A stretch of DNA of 64,000 nt from Coemansia sp. RSA 487 (Eukaryota > Kickxellomycota > Kickxellomycetes > Kickxellales > Kickxellaceae): positions 186,001-250,000 of the forward strand of contig JANBRJ010000010.1 of the NCBI GenBank assembly GCA_027577595.1, read 5' to 3'. The translations under genes and the position numbers were made by a program. A model generated the notes under the pieces. The model searched no databases, was not told the DNA's origin, and was given only the letters and a program-made list of their open reading frames with translations. Positions 10,478 to 21,157 of the stretch are shown one piece after another; the first letter of the stretch is position 1, and each line of letters opens with the position of its first letter.

Positions 10478-12068
10478 ATGACCATTGGCAAGAATAAGTA
10501 CGCATCCATCTGGAAACACAACAGCGGCGAATCCATCGTGCAGAAGCAGCACACTCAGCGGTAGCTATGAGATACTCGTTTTCAGCGAATCCATATAACT
10601 AAAACACTGTGTTTTTGGCGAATCCATTACTGTTACTTTTTTGTAGGCGTCTGTCCAAGGGAAAGAAGGGACTGAAGAAGAAGATGTAAGTTCTTTGACT
10701 AAGCTCGCGAAGGAAAGCGTATCCATTGGTTGTATTCGTGTGGTCGATCAGTTCAGCGGCAGCAAAGAAAAAGGAAAGGAGCTTGAGCAATAGGACGAGT
10801 CCAGACATCGCAATTGAAATTGGCAATTCCAATTCAGAGTTACAGAAACAGGGCGTTTTACCGAATCTTTCTCTTTTTCGCAGAGATTCACATTGTGAAA
10901 TGCCTGAGGAGGAGGAGACAGAATCCGAAGGGCTAATATGTTGGGATTCGATGGAAAGGATGGAGAATGCATGCATTAGACTCAACGTACGCTTTCAATT
11001 GGCTTTTCTCCTTCTCAGCTTGACTTGCAAGGAGATATGGCTGTTGTATGGTTGAATTTGTACAAGCCCAGCAGATTGCTTGTACAGATTCAGTTCTAGC
11101 ATCCTTTTTCTTTTGCCATGTAAACAGCCGAACACGCCTGATTGGATTCTGTTGGTCGATTGCTTGGAATTGCCGTTTGCTCTTTTTATCGCTCTTTCCT
11201 TTTTTTTTGCTTGCCGAGACAACGCTACTGATACCGATACTACTGGCAGATGATTGTCACAGCTCGCTCCTCTGCGCAATGTTCTTGTGCTTCTGATTAC
11301 TTATCGATGTTTTATCTGGGCGTTATTGTGTCTTACTGACTTGAATTGAACAACTGTAGCATCGATCCCTTCAGCCGCAAGGACTGGTATGATATCCGTG
11401 CGCCGGCCGTCTTCGAGACCCGCGTTGTTGGCAAGACCCTTGTCAACCGCAGTCAGGGTACCAGGAATGCCATTGACTACCTGAAGGGCCGTGTCGTCGA
11501 GGCCTCGCTTGGAGACCTCAACAAGGACGAGGAGCAGGCTTACCGCAAGTTCAAGCTCCAGGTCAACGAGGTTGTTGGCAGGAACTGCCTGACCAGCTTC
11601 CACAGCATGAGCATCACCACCGACAAGTTCCGCTCGCTTGTCAAGAAGTGGCAGACGCTCATTGAGGCCACCGTTGACGTCAAGACCACTGACGGATACG
11701 TCCTCCGCCTGTTTGCGATCGCTTTCACCAAGCGCCGCGCCAACCAGGTCAAGAAGACTACCTATGCCCAGACTGCGCAGATCCGCGACATCCGCAAGAA
11801 GATGTACGAGATCATGACCAGGGAGGCGTCATCGAGCTCGATGAAGGAGCTGATGCAAAAGTTCATCCCCGAGTCGATCGGCCGCGAGATCGAGAAGGCG
11901 TGCCAGAGCATCTACCCTCTGCAGAACGTGTACATCAGGAAGTGCAAGGTGGTCAAGTTCCCCAAGATCGACACCCAGAAGCTTCTCGAGAGCCACGGCA
12001 GCATCGAGGACACTGGCAGCAAGGTCAAGTCTGACTTTAAGGAGCCCGAGGTCCAGGCTGAGGTCTAA
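10478..12068 (+). CDS. RPS1: 40S ribosomal protein eS1 (S3a/Rps1), three exons
   Basis: A component of the 40S subunit near the mRNA exit site. The assembled protein is 255 residues, the same length as yeast Rps1, and starts [19 protein letters not shown]. Exon 1 is 10478..10497 (20 nt), exon 2 is 10647..10685 (39 nt) and exon 3 is 11360..12068. Phases are 2 and 2, and the joins rebuild the conserved [19 protein letters not shown] block exactly. Intron 1 (149 nt) uses GTACGC..TAG and contains three copies of GCGAATCCAT. Intron 2 (674 nt) is unusually long for this window, uses GTAAGT..TAG and has a TACTGAC branch point near 11334. Introns of ribosomal protein genes often carry snoRNAs, but no convincing C/D or H/ACA motif pair was found. 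Confidence 0.95.
10499..10726 (+). repeat. Repeated GCGAATCCAT decamer in eS1 introns
   Basis: The decamer GCGAATCCAT occurs at 10527-10536, 10585-10594 and 10618-10627 in intron 1. A one-mismatch copy GCGTATCCAT lies at 10717-10726, 31 nt into intron 2, and a partial ACGCATCCAT sits at the 5' splice site (10499-10508). Spacing is irregular, so this is not a simple tandem array. It may be a protein-binding or splicing-regulatory element; function is not known. Confidence 0.55.
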
Positions 12069-12614
12069 GCTTGTCTCTCCCTTCTTTTTGTCCTATTCAT
12101 TGTTTCAACTTTTTCCCTTTTTCCCCCTCCGCTGGTTATTTTCAAGTAAAAAATGAGGTCACTGGGTTCTATCTCTATATCTGGTTCTGCTCTTGCTTTT
12201 CTTCTGGCCTGAGAGTTATATTGGAACGGAAAGGAGGACGCCTGTTTCAGCAAATGGCAGGGATCCCACAGTCTCCGTACTGAGAAGGCCTGAGCGAGTA
12301 GCTAGAGCAAAGTGAGTGGGCACGTGGTGCGGAGGAACACGAAATGACGGCAGCAGGCATGTGCTTTTTTCTCCATGTTCCTTCTTGTGATATAACTGCT
12401 TTCGGCTCCTGCTATCAGCCGACAGTGAGAAAATTAAATGCGCCATGTCCGTAGGTATTAGTTCGGGCTATATAAAAAAGCCTTCCATGATGAAATATCG
12501 AGCAGAGCAATAATCATTTCTTTATCCTTTCTGCTTGTCTACCTGGTTCGTCTACACCCCTTTTTTTTATCTATACCGGAACCAATACAAGCTTATCCGC
12601 AAAAGAAAAGAACA
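12069..12614 (+). promoter_or_regulatory. eS1 3' flank and acyl-CoA dehydrogenase promoter with TATA box
   Basis: The first part is the pyrimidine-rich 3' flank of eS1. A TATATAAA box lies at 12469-12476, about 140 bp before the acyl-CoA dehydrogenase ATG, followed by a CT-rich leader (about 12518-12570) and an A-rich stretch ending in AAAGAACA just before the start codon. This fits a core promoter plus 5' UTR. Confidence 0.5.
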
Positions 12615-13859
12615 ATGTCTCTGGTACAGTTGTCACCGCGTGTGGAGGAGCTCAAGCGAGTCCTGACTGATTTCGTTGAGAACGAGTGTATCCCGGCCGA
12701 GGATGAGTATCGTCAGGCGCTGGGCAGTGGGGCGCAACGGTGGAAGGCGGTGCCGCCAGTGATGGAGAAGCTCAAGGCGCGCGCTCGGGAGCTGGGGCTG
12801 TGGAACCTGTTTCTGCCCAAGGAGTACAAGGAGGGCGCGGGGCTTACCAACTACGAGTACGCGGTCCTGTGCGAGATCACAGGGCGGTCGCCCAGCATTG
12901 CGCCCGAGGCATGCAACTGCAGCGCACCCGACACCGGCAACATGGAGGTGTTTGCCAAGTACGGAACGCCTGCGCAGAAGGCCAAGTGGTTGACACCGCT
13001 GCTGAATGGCGAGATCCGGTCGGCGTTTGCGATGACCGAGCCGGCGGTCGCGTCATCGGATGCCACGAACATATGTACACGCATCGTGCGGAGCGGCTCC
13101 GGGTACCTTGTCAACGGGCGCAAGTGGTGGATCTCGGGTGCCGGGCACCCCAAATGCGCGGTGTTCATCACCATGGGTAAGACTGACACGGCAGCGCACA
13201 GGCACGAGCAGCAGTCGATCGTCGTTGTGCCGGCGGAAGCCCCCGGCGTGACGGTGGTGCGGCCGCTCACTGTGTTCGGATACGACGACGCGCCGCACGG
13301 ACACTGCGAGGTGGTGTTTGACGACGTGTGGGTGCCGGCAGAGAACCTGATCCTGGGCGAGGGCCGCGGGTTCGAGGTGATTCAGGGCCGCTTGGGTCCC
13401 GGCCGCATCCACCACTGCATGCGGTCGCTTGGAATGGCCGAGCGCGCGCTGGAGCTGATGGTCGCCCGCGTACAGAACCGGACCACCTTTGGTCGCGCCA
13501 TCGCTGAGCACGGCGTCGTCCTGGACTACATCGCAAAGTCGCGCATGGACTTGGAGTCTGCCCGCATGCTTGTGCTGCGCGCCGCCGATATGATTGACAA
13601 GGTCGGCGCCAAAAACGCGCTCAAAGAGATCGCAATGGCAAAGGTCGTGGTGCCCAACGTGGCTCTGACCATCCTGGACCGCGCGATTCAGCTGTTTGGC
13701 GCTGGCGGCGTTGGTCAGGACACACCATTGGCCGAGTTCTGGGCTGGACTGCGCACCCTGCGCATTGCTGATGGTCCTGATGAGGTGCATACGCGCCAAA
13801 TCGCCCAGCTGGAGATCCGCCAGCAGAACGCACGTCTTGCCAAGAAGAGCAAGCTTTGA
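12615..13859 (+). CDS. Peroxisomal acyl-CoA dehydrogenase (PTS1 -SKL)
   Basis: A 414-residue flavin acyl-CoA dehydrogenase of the long/medium-chain, ACAD10/11-like type, catalysing FAD-dependent alpha,beta-dehydrogenation of acyl-CoA. Seen: the N-terminal helical domain, AFAMTEPAVASSDAT (FAD/substrate signature 1, around residue 140), the NGRKWWISGAGHPKC beta-domain strand and a C-terminal helical domain. That domain includes QLFGAGGVGQDTPLAEFWAGLRTLRIADGPDEVH (split here only in the sequence; signature 2), which retains the family residues around the FAD site. The protein ends in Ser-Lys-Leu, a canonical type 1 peroxisomal targeting signal, so it should act in peroxisomal beta-oxidation. That differs from the mitochondrial location in animals and the oxidase used by yeast. 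Single exon, Kozak-like context AACAATGT. Confidence 0.93.
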   Translation: MSLVQLSPRVEELKRVLTDFVENECIPAEDEYRQALGSGAQRWKAVPPVMEKLKARARELGLWNLFLPKEYKEGAGLTNYEYAVLCEITGRSPSIAPEACNCSAPDTGNMEVFAKYGTPAQKAKWLTPLLNGEIRSAFAMTEPAVASSDATNICTRIVRSGSGYLVNGRKWWISGAGHPKCAVFITMGKTDTAAHRHEQQSIVVVPAEAPGVTVVRPLTVFGYDDAPHGHCEVVFDDVWVPAENLILGEGRGFEVIQGRLGPGRIHHCMRSLGMAERALELMVARVQNRTTFGRAIAEHGVVLDYIAKSRMDLESARMLVLRAADMIDKVGAKNALKEIAMAKVVVPNVALTILDRAIQLFGAGGVGQDTPLAEFWAGLRTLRIADGPDEVHTRQIAQLEIRQQNARLAKKSKL

Positions 13860-15274
13860 GGATATGATCGTCGGCCCATACTGTTTTCGCTTTTCGTTTA
13901 TTATCTGTGCTTTTTTTTTTAAAAAAAACATTAGCACTTGCCAGGATATCATATCATTTTAGAGTGTTGTGTGGTCTGAACCTGATGGGGCCAATCTGAG
14001 AAACAAAAAGGGAGGAGGGAGATAAGCCAGACTGATGCAAACTCTTGAGGAGAAGAGGGTTTACTGCGCAGGCATTGGGGAGGGGGACCAGCTGTGGAAG
14101 GGGTGGCTCTGGTTGTTACGGCCGAAAAGTAAAAGTAAACTTTGCCCTCGTTTCTTCTGTGCAGGGGCTTTGCTGGTCTCTAATTTTGCAGGGAAGGAGG
14201 GAGAGGGTTTATCAGCTATTGAAAATATCCTGCTGATGACCAAGAATCGATATCCACCCAAAGTTTCACGGGATAATTCCTAGCATTTAGCGGCAGAGAA
14301 ACCGGATCTGACCATCTGCAAACAAGCAGCACTGTCGGCGCAATCCAGCACCGATTGCGGAGCCAACCGCAACAGCAAAAGAAAAACAAAGATCCGTATT
14401 TATTTTTGCTTTTTTGCTGCACAAGATGGGAGGAGGCCGATCACATCGAATAATTCCTGTGTTCTGCTTGTTGTCATTGGATGACGATGATAGATGACGA
14501 TTTCAAGGACAGCTTTGGATCCTCTCCACGATCTCACGACAGCTTGATACCACTCGCCTACTCTCACGAGTCCATGCATGCAGGCGCCCATCACAATTGC
14601 CAAAATCTCAGTCAGGCAGGAAGGAAAGAGCGCTGGCAGACATCTCCTCTATCCCACTGCCACGTCTTTTTCTATCCGGCCACATCTTTTGAAATGGCTA
14701 AGCCTCCTTTTCTTTTTTTTGCGCAGAGACGGTTGATAGAGCCAGGCCTGGTATATTCCAGCCAAACTGACAACGGCAGCTTGCTGCTTTTGCTGCTTCT
14801 GAAAGTCGAAAAGAAAAAAGTCCCTTTTGGCCAGAGAGCAAAAAAGGCAGGTGGCGCGAATTGGGTTCAGCAACAAACGAAAACAAAAACAAAGGGGAGA
14901 GGGGATTTGCTTTTGCATGAGCCCATCTTATATTTCAGTATGAACAACGATGCTGCGAAGCCTCTCGTCTTTTTATTCCAACGATTATTTGGACGCAAGG
15001 TGCCCTTCTTTTGTGTTCGCTTTCTTTTCCAAACCTTGCCTTTATTTCCGTACTTTTAAAAGTGTTTGTTTCTTATTAGCATCCAGCGATAGCAAAAAAG
15101 AGAGAGAGGACCCTTGACCTAATTTCAAACTCCACACAAGTCAACTCTCCTACTATCGCCAAAAACACGTTCTTATCTATTTTCTTATACTTTGTCGTTT
15201 TAGCCTGTGCAGCGTGCAATTAGGCGAATCCAACGCAGCAACACAAATAATATACAAACACCTGGCTTTGCACA
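13860..15274. other. 1.4-kb gap upstream of the G-beta gene; no gene seen
   Basis: The interval begins with the 3' flank of the acyl-CoA dehydrogenase, including T10/A8 tracts near 13911-13928, and ends with the G-beta 5' UTR. Open frames up to 192 codons occur on both strands but are low-complexity, lack ATG starts or overlap each other, and match nothing recognised. The size suggests extended regulation or a noncoding RNA. Confidence 0.4.
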
Positions 15275-16446
15275 ATGAGCAGCCCCGAACTTGCCGAGAG
15301 AATCGCCGCTGCGAAGCGGGAGGCCGAGCAGCTCAAGGAAAGAATCCGGTCGACCAAGGAGAAACTCTCCGACACCACACGTAAAGTATCAGAATGCGAT
15401 TAATCGCCTGGAACAGAACTGCATGCAGTATCTAGTTTGCCTGGCGTTAGGCTTTGTCTCCCCCCTGCTCCAACTAATAGTGCATATGTTTGTTTATCAC
15501 TGCGCATGTAGTCAGGCGTGCGTCCGAGAAGGTGCCAGCGCTGCCCAAGATCTCGATGAAGGTGCGCCGGACGCTCAAGGGCCACCTGGCTAAAATATAC
15601 GCCATGAACTGGGCAGAGGACGAGCGTCATCTTGTGTCGGCGTCGCAGGACGGCAAGCTGATTGTGTGGGATGCGTTCAGCACAAACAAGATCCACGCCA
15701 TTCCGCTGCGCTCATCATGGGTCATGACGTGCGCGTACGCTCCGTCGGGCAACTACGTGGCCTGCGGCGGGCTGGACAACCTGTGCTCCATCTACAATCT
15801 CAAATCAAAGGAGGGGTCGGTCAAGGTGGCACGCGAGCTCTCTGCGCACACCGGGTACCTGAGCTGCTGCCGCTTCATCTCGGACCGCCAGATCCTGACT
15901 GCGTCGGGCGACATGTCATGCATGCTCTGGGACATCGATGCGGGCGTCAAGATCATGGAGTTCAACGACCATACGGGCGACGTCATGTCGCTGTCGCTGT
16001 CGCCCAACAAAAACATTTTCGTCTCGGGCGCCTGCGATACCACCGCAAAGGTCTGGGACATCCGCTCGGGCCGCTGCGTGCAAACCTTCACAGGCCACGA
16101 GTCCGACATCAACGCAGTGCAGTTCTTCCCGAATGGTGATGCCTTTGGAACAGGCTCCGACGACGCTTCGTGTCGTCTGTTCGACTTGCGCGCGGATCGC
16201 GAGCTCAACCAGTACACGCACGACAACATCTTGTGCGGAATCACATCGGTTGCGTTCTCGTACTCGGGCCGCCTGATGTTTGCTGGCTATGATGACTTTA
16301 ACTGCAATGTGTGGGATGTCCTGAAGGGCTCGAGAGTTGCCACTCTTTCGGGCCATGATAACCGCGTCAGCTGTCTTGGCGTCTCGAGTGATGGAATGGC
16401 TCTGGCGACCGGCTCATGGGATAGTCTGCTCAAGATCTGGGCCTAA
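15275..16446 (+). CDS. Heterotrimeric G-protein beta subunit (WD40), two exons
   Basis: A 346-residue Gbeta, the usual length for the family. It binds Ggamma and Galpha and relays pheromone, nutrient or cAMP signals in fungi. Exon 1 is 15275..15380 and encodes the N-terminal Ggamma-binding coiled coil beginning [20 protein letters not shown]. Intron 15381..15511 uses GTAAAG..TAG with a CAACTAAT branch point. Exon 2 is 15512..16446, and the join gives [19 protein letters not shown], matching the conserved hinge before [16 protein letters not shown]. Seven WD repeats follow, with GH...WD pairs such as [36 protein letters not shown] and the final [12 protein letters not shown] nearby CAG acceptor 4 nt downstream would shift the frame and is rejected. 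Confidence 0.94.
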
Positions 16447-16969
16447 GAGCTCGTCGAAATGGTTGCTTGCGTCTTTCCTTCTTACGCTTTTTTTCCTAGT
16501 GCTCTAAGCTTTCTTTGCTTCATTCTTTTTATCCCTAATCCTCTTCCTTTCCAACGCATTTCCCTCTTCTCTATATCGCTTTTTGGAATATTTTTCTATT
16601 TTACTTGTCGTTCCTCGTATATATTCTGCTTCAATCTTTCATGTTTTTTTCTCTACATGTGAAGTGATATTTGTGGTGGTAGTTTTTGGATAGCTTGTTT
16701 GGGTGTTGATTGTGATCATTTTACAATTAAATCAGTAGGGCTTTTTTTTCGTATTTTGCGAAAATTATTTTTTTTACCTCACCGAGAAGACTAACAGTTT
16801 AGCTTCTTGCTTTTGTTTTTACTTTTCTTTCTCGTTCTTTTTCCTTTCACCACTATATACAACGCATACAATAGACGATAACTAAAAGCTTACAACCAAG
16901 ACTGGGGGTTTCTTTGGTCGCTTTCTTCTTATATTGCTTTATTCTCTTCTTAAATAACTACTCAGCAAT
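16447..16969. promoter_or_regulatory. G-beta 3' flank and UTP22 promoter
   Basis: A T- and CT-rich 523-bp interval between tandem plus-strand genes. T8-T9 runs lie near 16742 and 16769, and a CT-rich leader precedes the UTP22 ATG. No TATA box of consensus quality and no gene were seen. Confidence 0.4.
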
Positions 16970-19900
16970 ATGGCGGCAAAGTCAGTAGGAAAGGATCGGA
17001 CAAGCAAGCACAGCAAACGCAGCCACCAAGGTGAAGCAGCAGCAGCAGCAGGAAAGGGTGCTAGTCGTTATCCACAACCCAGCCAAGTGGCCGATCAAAG
17101 TGACCACGAGATGGCATCGTCTGAGGATGAAGAGATGTACCACTCGCACGGCGAAGACAACAACGACCAGGTGGTTAGCGGTGACGATGATGAAGAGATG
17201 ATCGAGGAGCCAGCGTCGCATAAGAACTCTGGCATGACTGGAAAGAATAATGGTCAGCACAAAAAGAATCTAGACGCAAAGGCAACGAATGCCGAGATCA
17301 TGGCACTCAACGAGACAACGCTGCTGTTCAAGAGCAACCTTTTCAAGCTACAAGAGGACGAATTGCTTACCGAGACAAGTGTGGCTGCCGGATCAAAGGC
17401 CACACGCGGGCTGGATGCAGCACTCCGGCAGATCCGCGATGTCCTGGGTGCTCAGGGCGCGGTTGACGAGATGGGCGTGCGTGCGGCTATCAAGTACGTG
17501 CGAAAGATCGGCAAAACGGCGACTGGGAAGCAGCTGGCGATTCCGTTTCCCGACCCAGCGCCCAGCGATGACATGCTTATAAAGCTTGGGTTCCAGCCAC
17601 CCACGGTGGTCAACGTTGTCGGCAGCTACCCACTCGGCATGGCTATTAACAACACACACCTGGGCTTCAATGTTGATATGGTGGTGCAGATGCCTGCAGT
17701 TTTGTTCCAGGACCGCGATCACTTGAACTTCAGGTACTTTTACAAGCGCGCGTTCTACATGGCCATGCTCTTTGCCGGGCTGCAGCAGTCGGCGTTGCGG
17801 GACGTTTTTGACATCGAAATCGAACATATGCACGGTGACCGGCGGCTCCCGATCATCGTGATGCGGCCCCAGAAGGGTGTCAAGCACCTGAGCAAGCTTG
17901 GGTGCGTGGTGCGCGTGTTGCCAAGCATCGCCCACGACACGCTGCCGTTGAAGCGCTTGGCTCCTGGACGCAACCACGTGCGGCCCGGGTATATTGCTCC
18001 GGAAACTGCGGGCGGTGAATCTGACGACACAGCAGATGCGAGTCTTTTGCCTGCGACGCCGCTGTACAACTCGGCGATCCTGGGTGACGCGCTATTCCTG
18101 ACGCACATGAAGTACTTGTTCGAAACTACCGAGATGTGCCCCGAGTTTGCACGGGCTGCAGCGTTGCTGCGCATATGGCACGGACAGCGTAGTGTTGGTG
18201 GCAGAACGCTCGGGGTGCACACACTGGCACGCACCCAGAAGGTCACTGGATTTGTGCTGACCATGGTGCTTGCGTGGCTTCTGCGCGGAACAATGTCAGG
18301 AGCTGCAATGGAGGGGCGGTTCCGACTATCGCCGACAATGACCGCGCACCAGATGTTCAAGAGCGCGGTTGAGTTTCTGGCTTTGCACGATTTTGAGGAC
18401 AGTCCCATTGGGTTTGGCAATGTGGACATGGATTCATTCAGCGACAATTTTGGTGCAGTCTTTGTCGATCCATCGGCGACACTCAATTTGCTGGCTGGCA
18501 CCCAGGAGTGGGAGCTCACTGAGCTGAGGATTGCTGCGCGACAGACGGCACTGGATATCAACCACCATGCGGAAAATAGGTTTGATCGCATCTTCCTTGA
18601 TGCGCGCCTTACCGACGTCACATCAAGATACGATCATGTATTCCGCCTAGAGGTCGACGCACCACAGTTCCTTACATCAGGCACCGGCAATTCAGTCAAC
18701 GTGGTGCGTATGCTGGCGGAGCTTGAGCACGGGAACCCAGTGGTTGCAGTGCAGAGCCGGATAGCGTCGTTCCTGTCTTCTGCGCTTGAGCGGCATGCGC
18801 GCATCGTTGCTGTTCATCCGTGCACATCAGCCGAGGGAGACCGGTGCGTGTTCTTTGTTGGGATCATTGCCGATGTAGATGGAGCTAAGCGGCTGGTTGA
18901 TCTTGGGCCCAACCCTGACGCCGAACCCGAGGAGGCCGCCCGGTTCCGTGCGTACTGGGGCGAGCGTGCAGAGCTGCGTCGTTTCCGCGATGCGTCGATC
19001 CGCCTTGCTGCTGTTTGGGGCGCCAACGGGATGGCGGTTGAGACAAGATCGCTTATACTGCCGCGCATGGTAGCCTACCTTTTGCGCCGCCACTTTGCTG
19101 TCCGTGCGGTGCCCGAAGTGATGCAGCCCGAGGATTTGTTGGTCGTCGACAAGGCGCGGCCAAAAACAGCACAGGTCTTTGGTGGGCCTGGCGACACTGG
19201 AAAGTTGTTTACTTTGTCAGCACGTGTGGTTGAATTTGCACAGTCTTCGGATATCTGCGGCCCAGCTACTGATGAGGTCACCTTTGAACGCGCGATCAAT
19301 GCGTTTGACGAGCTACAGCGTGAAATCAAGGAAATGGAGGACAAGCTCCCGCTGCGCGTGCTTGCGCTGCACCCTGTGTCTCCAGGTTTGCGGTATGCAT
19401 CATTGACTCCGCCCAAGCCCCTGCCACTGTCTCGTAACGGCGGAGACGATGCGTTCATCGAGCCATTGCATGCGGTCATTGAGTTTGCTGGATCCACCAA
19501 GTGGCCTGACGATGTGGCTGCTCTGCACAAGGTCAAGACCGCCTTTCTGCTGCGGATCGCCGAGTGCTACACTACAGCGCACCCAGATTCGCATGTCAAC
19601 GTGAGCAACCGGTTCTTTGGGTACGGTGCCGCCGACGGGCTTATGACTGGGATCTCGGCAAATCGCTTGGCTACCAGAGACGCAGATGACATGGACTATG
19701 AGCGCGACAACTTCCTGGACATCCGCCATGCAACAAGCGGCTACACCTTCCGGCTCAGCATCCTGTGCGAGCACGAGGGCGAGGTGCTTAGCCGTAAGGC
19801 ACGCGAGCTCAAGGCTGCAGGCGTTCCGGCTAGCGCGCAGGCGCTGGAGCATGCGTACCGCCGGTGGATGCGCACCAACCAGTGGCGCCCCAGACACCAT

Positions 19901-21049
19901 CGTTATGTCCTCAACATGTGCCAGCGACACCATCCGGCGGCGTCATTGACCATTCGGCTGTTGAAGCGCTGGCTGTCCCGCCACATGCTTCTTGGCCAAG
20001 CTGTTGGAGTTCCAGAGGAGCTTGCTGAACTGATGGCTGCTTGCGTGTTTACCGACTCTTCTGCCGTTAGCGCGCTTGCAACACCTACGTCCGCCTATGT
20101 TGGGTTTGTGCGCTGCTTGCAGCTGCTTGCGTTGTGGAGGTGGAAGGACGATCTGTGTGTTGTTGATTTCGGCGCAAATTTGTACGACGATGAAGGGAGT
20201 TCTGGCGAAAAGTCAAAAAACCACATGCTGGGCATCTGGACCAGTGGTGGCATGTCGGTCGATTCGTTTGGTGCTCTGCAAAATGTGTTTGACGAGGCGC
20301 AGAAGAAGAACAAAATCGCTAATGCCGTGCGCATAGTTACTGAGGACGACCCTGTGGCGCAGTGGTGGGGCACCGTATCTCCTGTGCTGACCCGTCGGTT
20401 ACGCGATCTGGCGAAGGCGTCTCTAGAGTGCGTCGCCCAGTGCGTTGCCTCTGGCACTGATGCTCATCTGCCTCAGGTATTTACCACTCCGCTGAACGAC
20501 TACGACTTTGTCATCAGACTTGACCGCGATGTCGTCTGCCGCACGCACGAGCAGCCACCGAAAGCCGCGTTCAATACGATTGAGGGCTCTGGCGCTTTTG
20601 CTGTTGATGGATCAGCAACAGGCAACGGTAAGGAGGCTACCGAGATATTCAAGAACCTTTTGCCATCGATGCAGACCCAAAACCAGTCGCAGATGCAGAC
20701 TCTTCATGTCAAGCAGCATACGAACCCATTCAACCAGCCCGGGATGATCAACTTTGATCCTGTGTCGCAGTTCGTTCGCGATCTGGTCGATGTCTACGGC
20801 GATAGTATGTTTGTTTTCCATGACTTACATGGTGGCAACATTATTGCTGGCTTGTGGAGCCCGGTAATTGTTGGCAAGGATGTCCCATTCTCTGCTGGCC
20901 TTCATGCCAATGTATCGCCGGTGAAAGAAGAAGCAAAGAAAACTGCTTCCTCGCGGCCACTGGTCAGATACAATGTTCAGGACGTTGTTAGCGAGATCAT
21001 CCGCTTGGGCGATGGATTAATTGCTGATTTTGTCATCCAGCGTTCGTAA
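16970..21049 (+). CDS. UTP22: Utp22/Nrap, U3 snoRNP-associated protein
   Basis: A 1359-residue nucleolar protein of the Nrap/Utp22 family. In yeast it belongs to the UTP-C/CURI subcomplex with Rrp7 and casein kinase 2, and is needed for 18S rRNA processing in the small-subunit processome. Seen: an acidic Ser/Asp/Glu-rich N-terminus (about 1-90) and the degenerate nucleotidyltransferase-like core with VVNVVGSYPLGMAI and FNVDMVVQMP near residues 215-240. The repeated PAP/OAS1-like modules follow, and the conserved C-terminal module includes SQFVRDLVDVYGDSMFVFHD around residue 1270-1290. The family lacks catalytic acidic residues, and this copy's GSYPLGMAINN matches that pattern. Single exon; ATG in AGCAATATGG context. 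Confidence 0.93.
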   Translation: MAAKSVGKDRTSKHSKRSHQGEAAAAAGKGASRYPQPSQVADQSDHEMASSEDEEMYHSHGEDNNDQVVSGDDDEEMIEEPASHKNSGMTGKNNGQHKKNLDAKATNAEIMALNETTLLFKSNLFKLQEDELLTETSVAAGSKATRGLDAALRQIRDVLGAQGAVDEMGVRAAIKYVRKIGKTATGKQLAIPFPDPAPSDDMLIKLGFQPPTVVNVVGSYPLGMAINNTHLGFNVDMVVQMPAVLFQDRDHLNFRYFYKRAFYMAMLFAGLQQSALRDVFDIEIEHMHGDRRLPIIVMRPQKGVKHLSKLGCVVRVLPSIAHDTLPLKRLAPGRNHVRPGYIAPETAGGESDDTADASLLPATPLYNSAILGDALFLTHMKYLFETTEMCPEFARAAALLRIWHGQRSVGGRTLGVHTLARTQKVTGFVLTMVLAWLLRGTMSGAAMEGRFRLSPTMTAHQMFKSAVEFLALHDFEDSPIGFGNVDMDSFSDNFGAVFVDPSATLNLLAGTQEWELTELRIAARQTALDINHHAENRFDRIFLDARLTDVTSRYDHVFRLEVDAPQFLTSGTGNSVNVVRMLAELEHGNPVVAVQSRIASFLSSALERHARIVAVHPCTSAEGDRCVFFVGIIADVDGAKRLVDLGPNPDAEPEEAARFRAYWGERAELRRFRDASIRLAAVWGANGMAVETRSLILPRMVAYLLRRHFAVRAVPEVMQPEDLLVVDKARPKTAQVFGGPGDTGKLFTLSARVVEFAQSSDICGPATDEVTFERAINAFDELQREIKEMEDKLPLRVLALHPVSPGLRYASLTPPKPLPLSRNGGDDAFIEPLHAVIEFAGSTKWPDDVAALHKVKTAFLLRIAECYTTAHPDSHVNVSNRFFGYGAADGLMTGISANRLATRDADDMDYERDNFLDIRHATSGYTFRLSILCEHEGEVLSRKARELKAAGVPASAQALEHAYRRWMRTNQWRPRHHRYVLNMCQRHHPAASLTIRLLKRWLSRHMLLGQAVGVPEELAELMAACVFTDSSAVSALATPTSAYVGFVRCLQLLALWRWKDDLCVVDFGANLYDDEGSSGEKSKNHMLGIWTSGGMSVDSFGALQNVFDEAQKKNKIANAVRIVTEDDPVAQWWGTVSPVLTRRLRDLAKASLECVAQCVASGTDAHLPQVFTTPLNDYDFVIRLDRDVVCRTHEQPPKAAFNTIEGSGAFAVDGSATGNGKEATEIFKNLLPSMQTQNQSQMQTLHVKQHTNPFNQPGMINFDPVSQFVRDLVDVYGDSMFVFHDLHGGNIIAGLWSPVIVGKDVPFSAGLHANVSPVKEEAKKTASSRPLVRYNVQDVVSEIIRLGDGLIADFVIQRS

Positions 21050-21157
21050 CATTTGCTTTAAAAATACTTCCATGTTCTTGGATGATAATTGAAAAATAAA
21101 CCAGCTGAGTATTCCATGCTGCAAAAGTTACACGTGTTTGTGCCGAGTGAAAACTGG

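Noticed and set aside
10686-11359. Possible snoRNA in the second eS1 intron
   Set aside because: No pair of C/D boxes or H/ACA boxes with proper spacing was found by eye; ATGATTG near 11252 is not a C box.
14481-15059. 192-codon plus-strand frame
   Set aside because: Mixed-composition, low-complexity frame with poly-Leu and poly-Lys stretches and no conserved block; gap called gene-free.
15512-15515. Alternative CAG acceptor in the G-beta gene
   Set aside because: Using the CAG 4 nt downstream would break the frame; the TAG acceptor joins the conserved hinge in phase.
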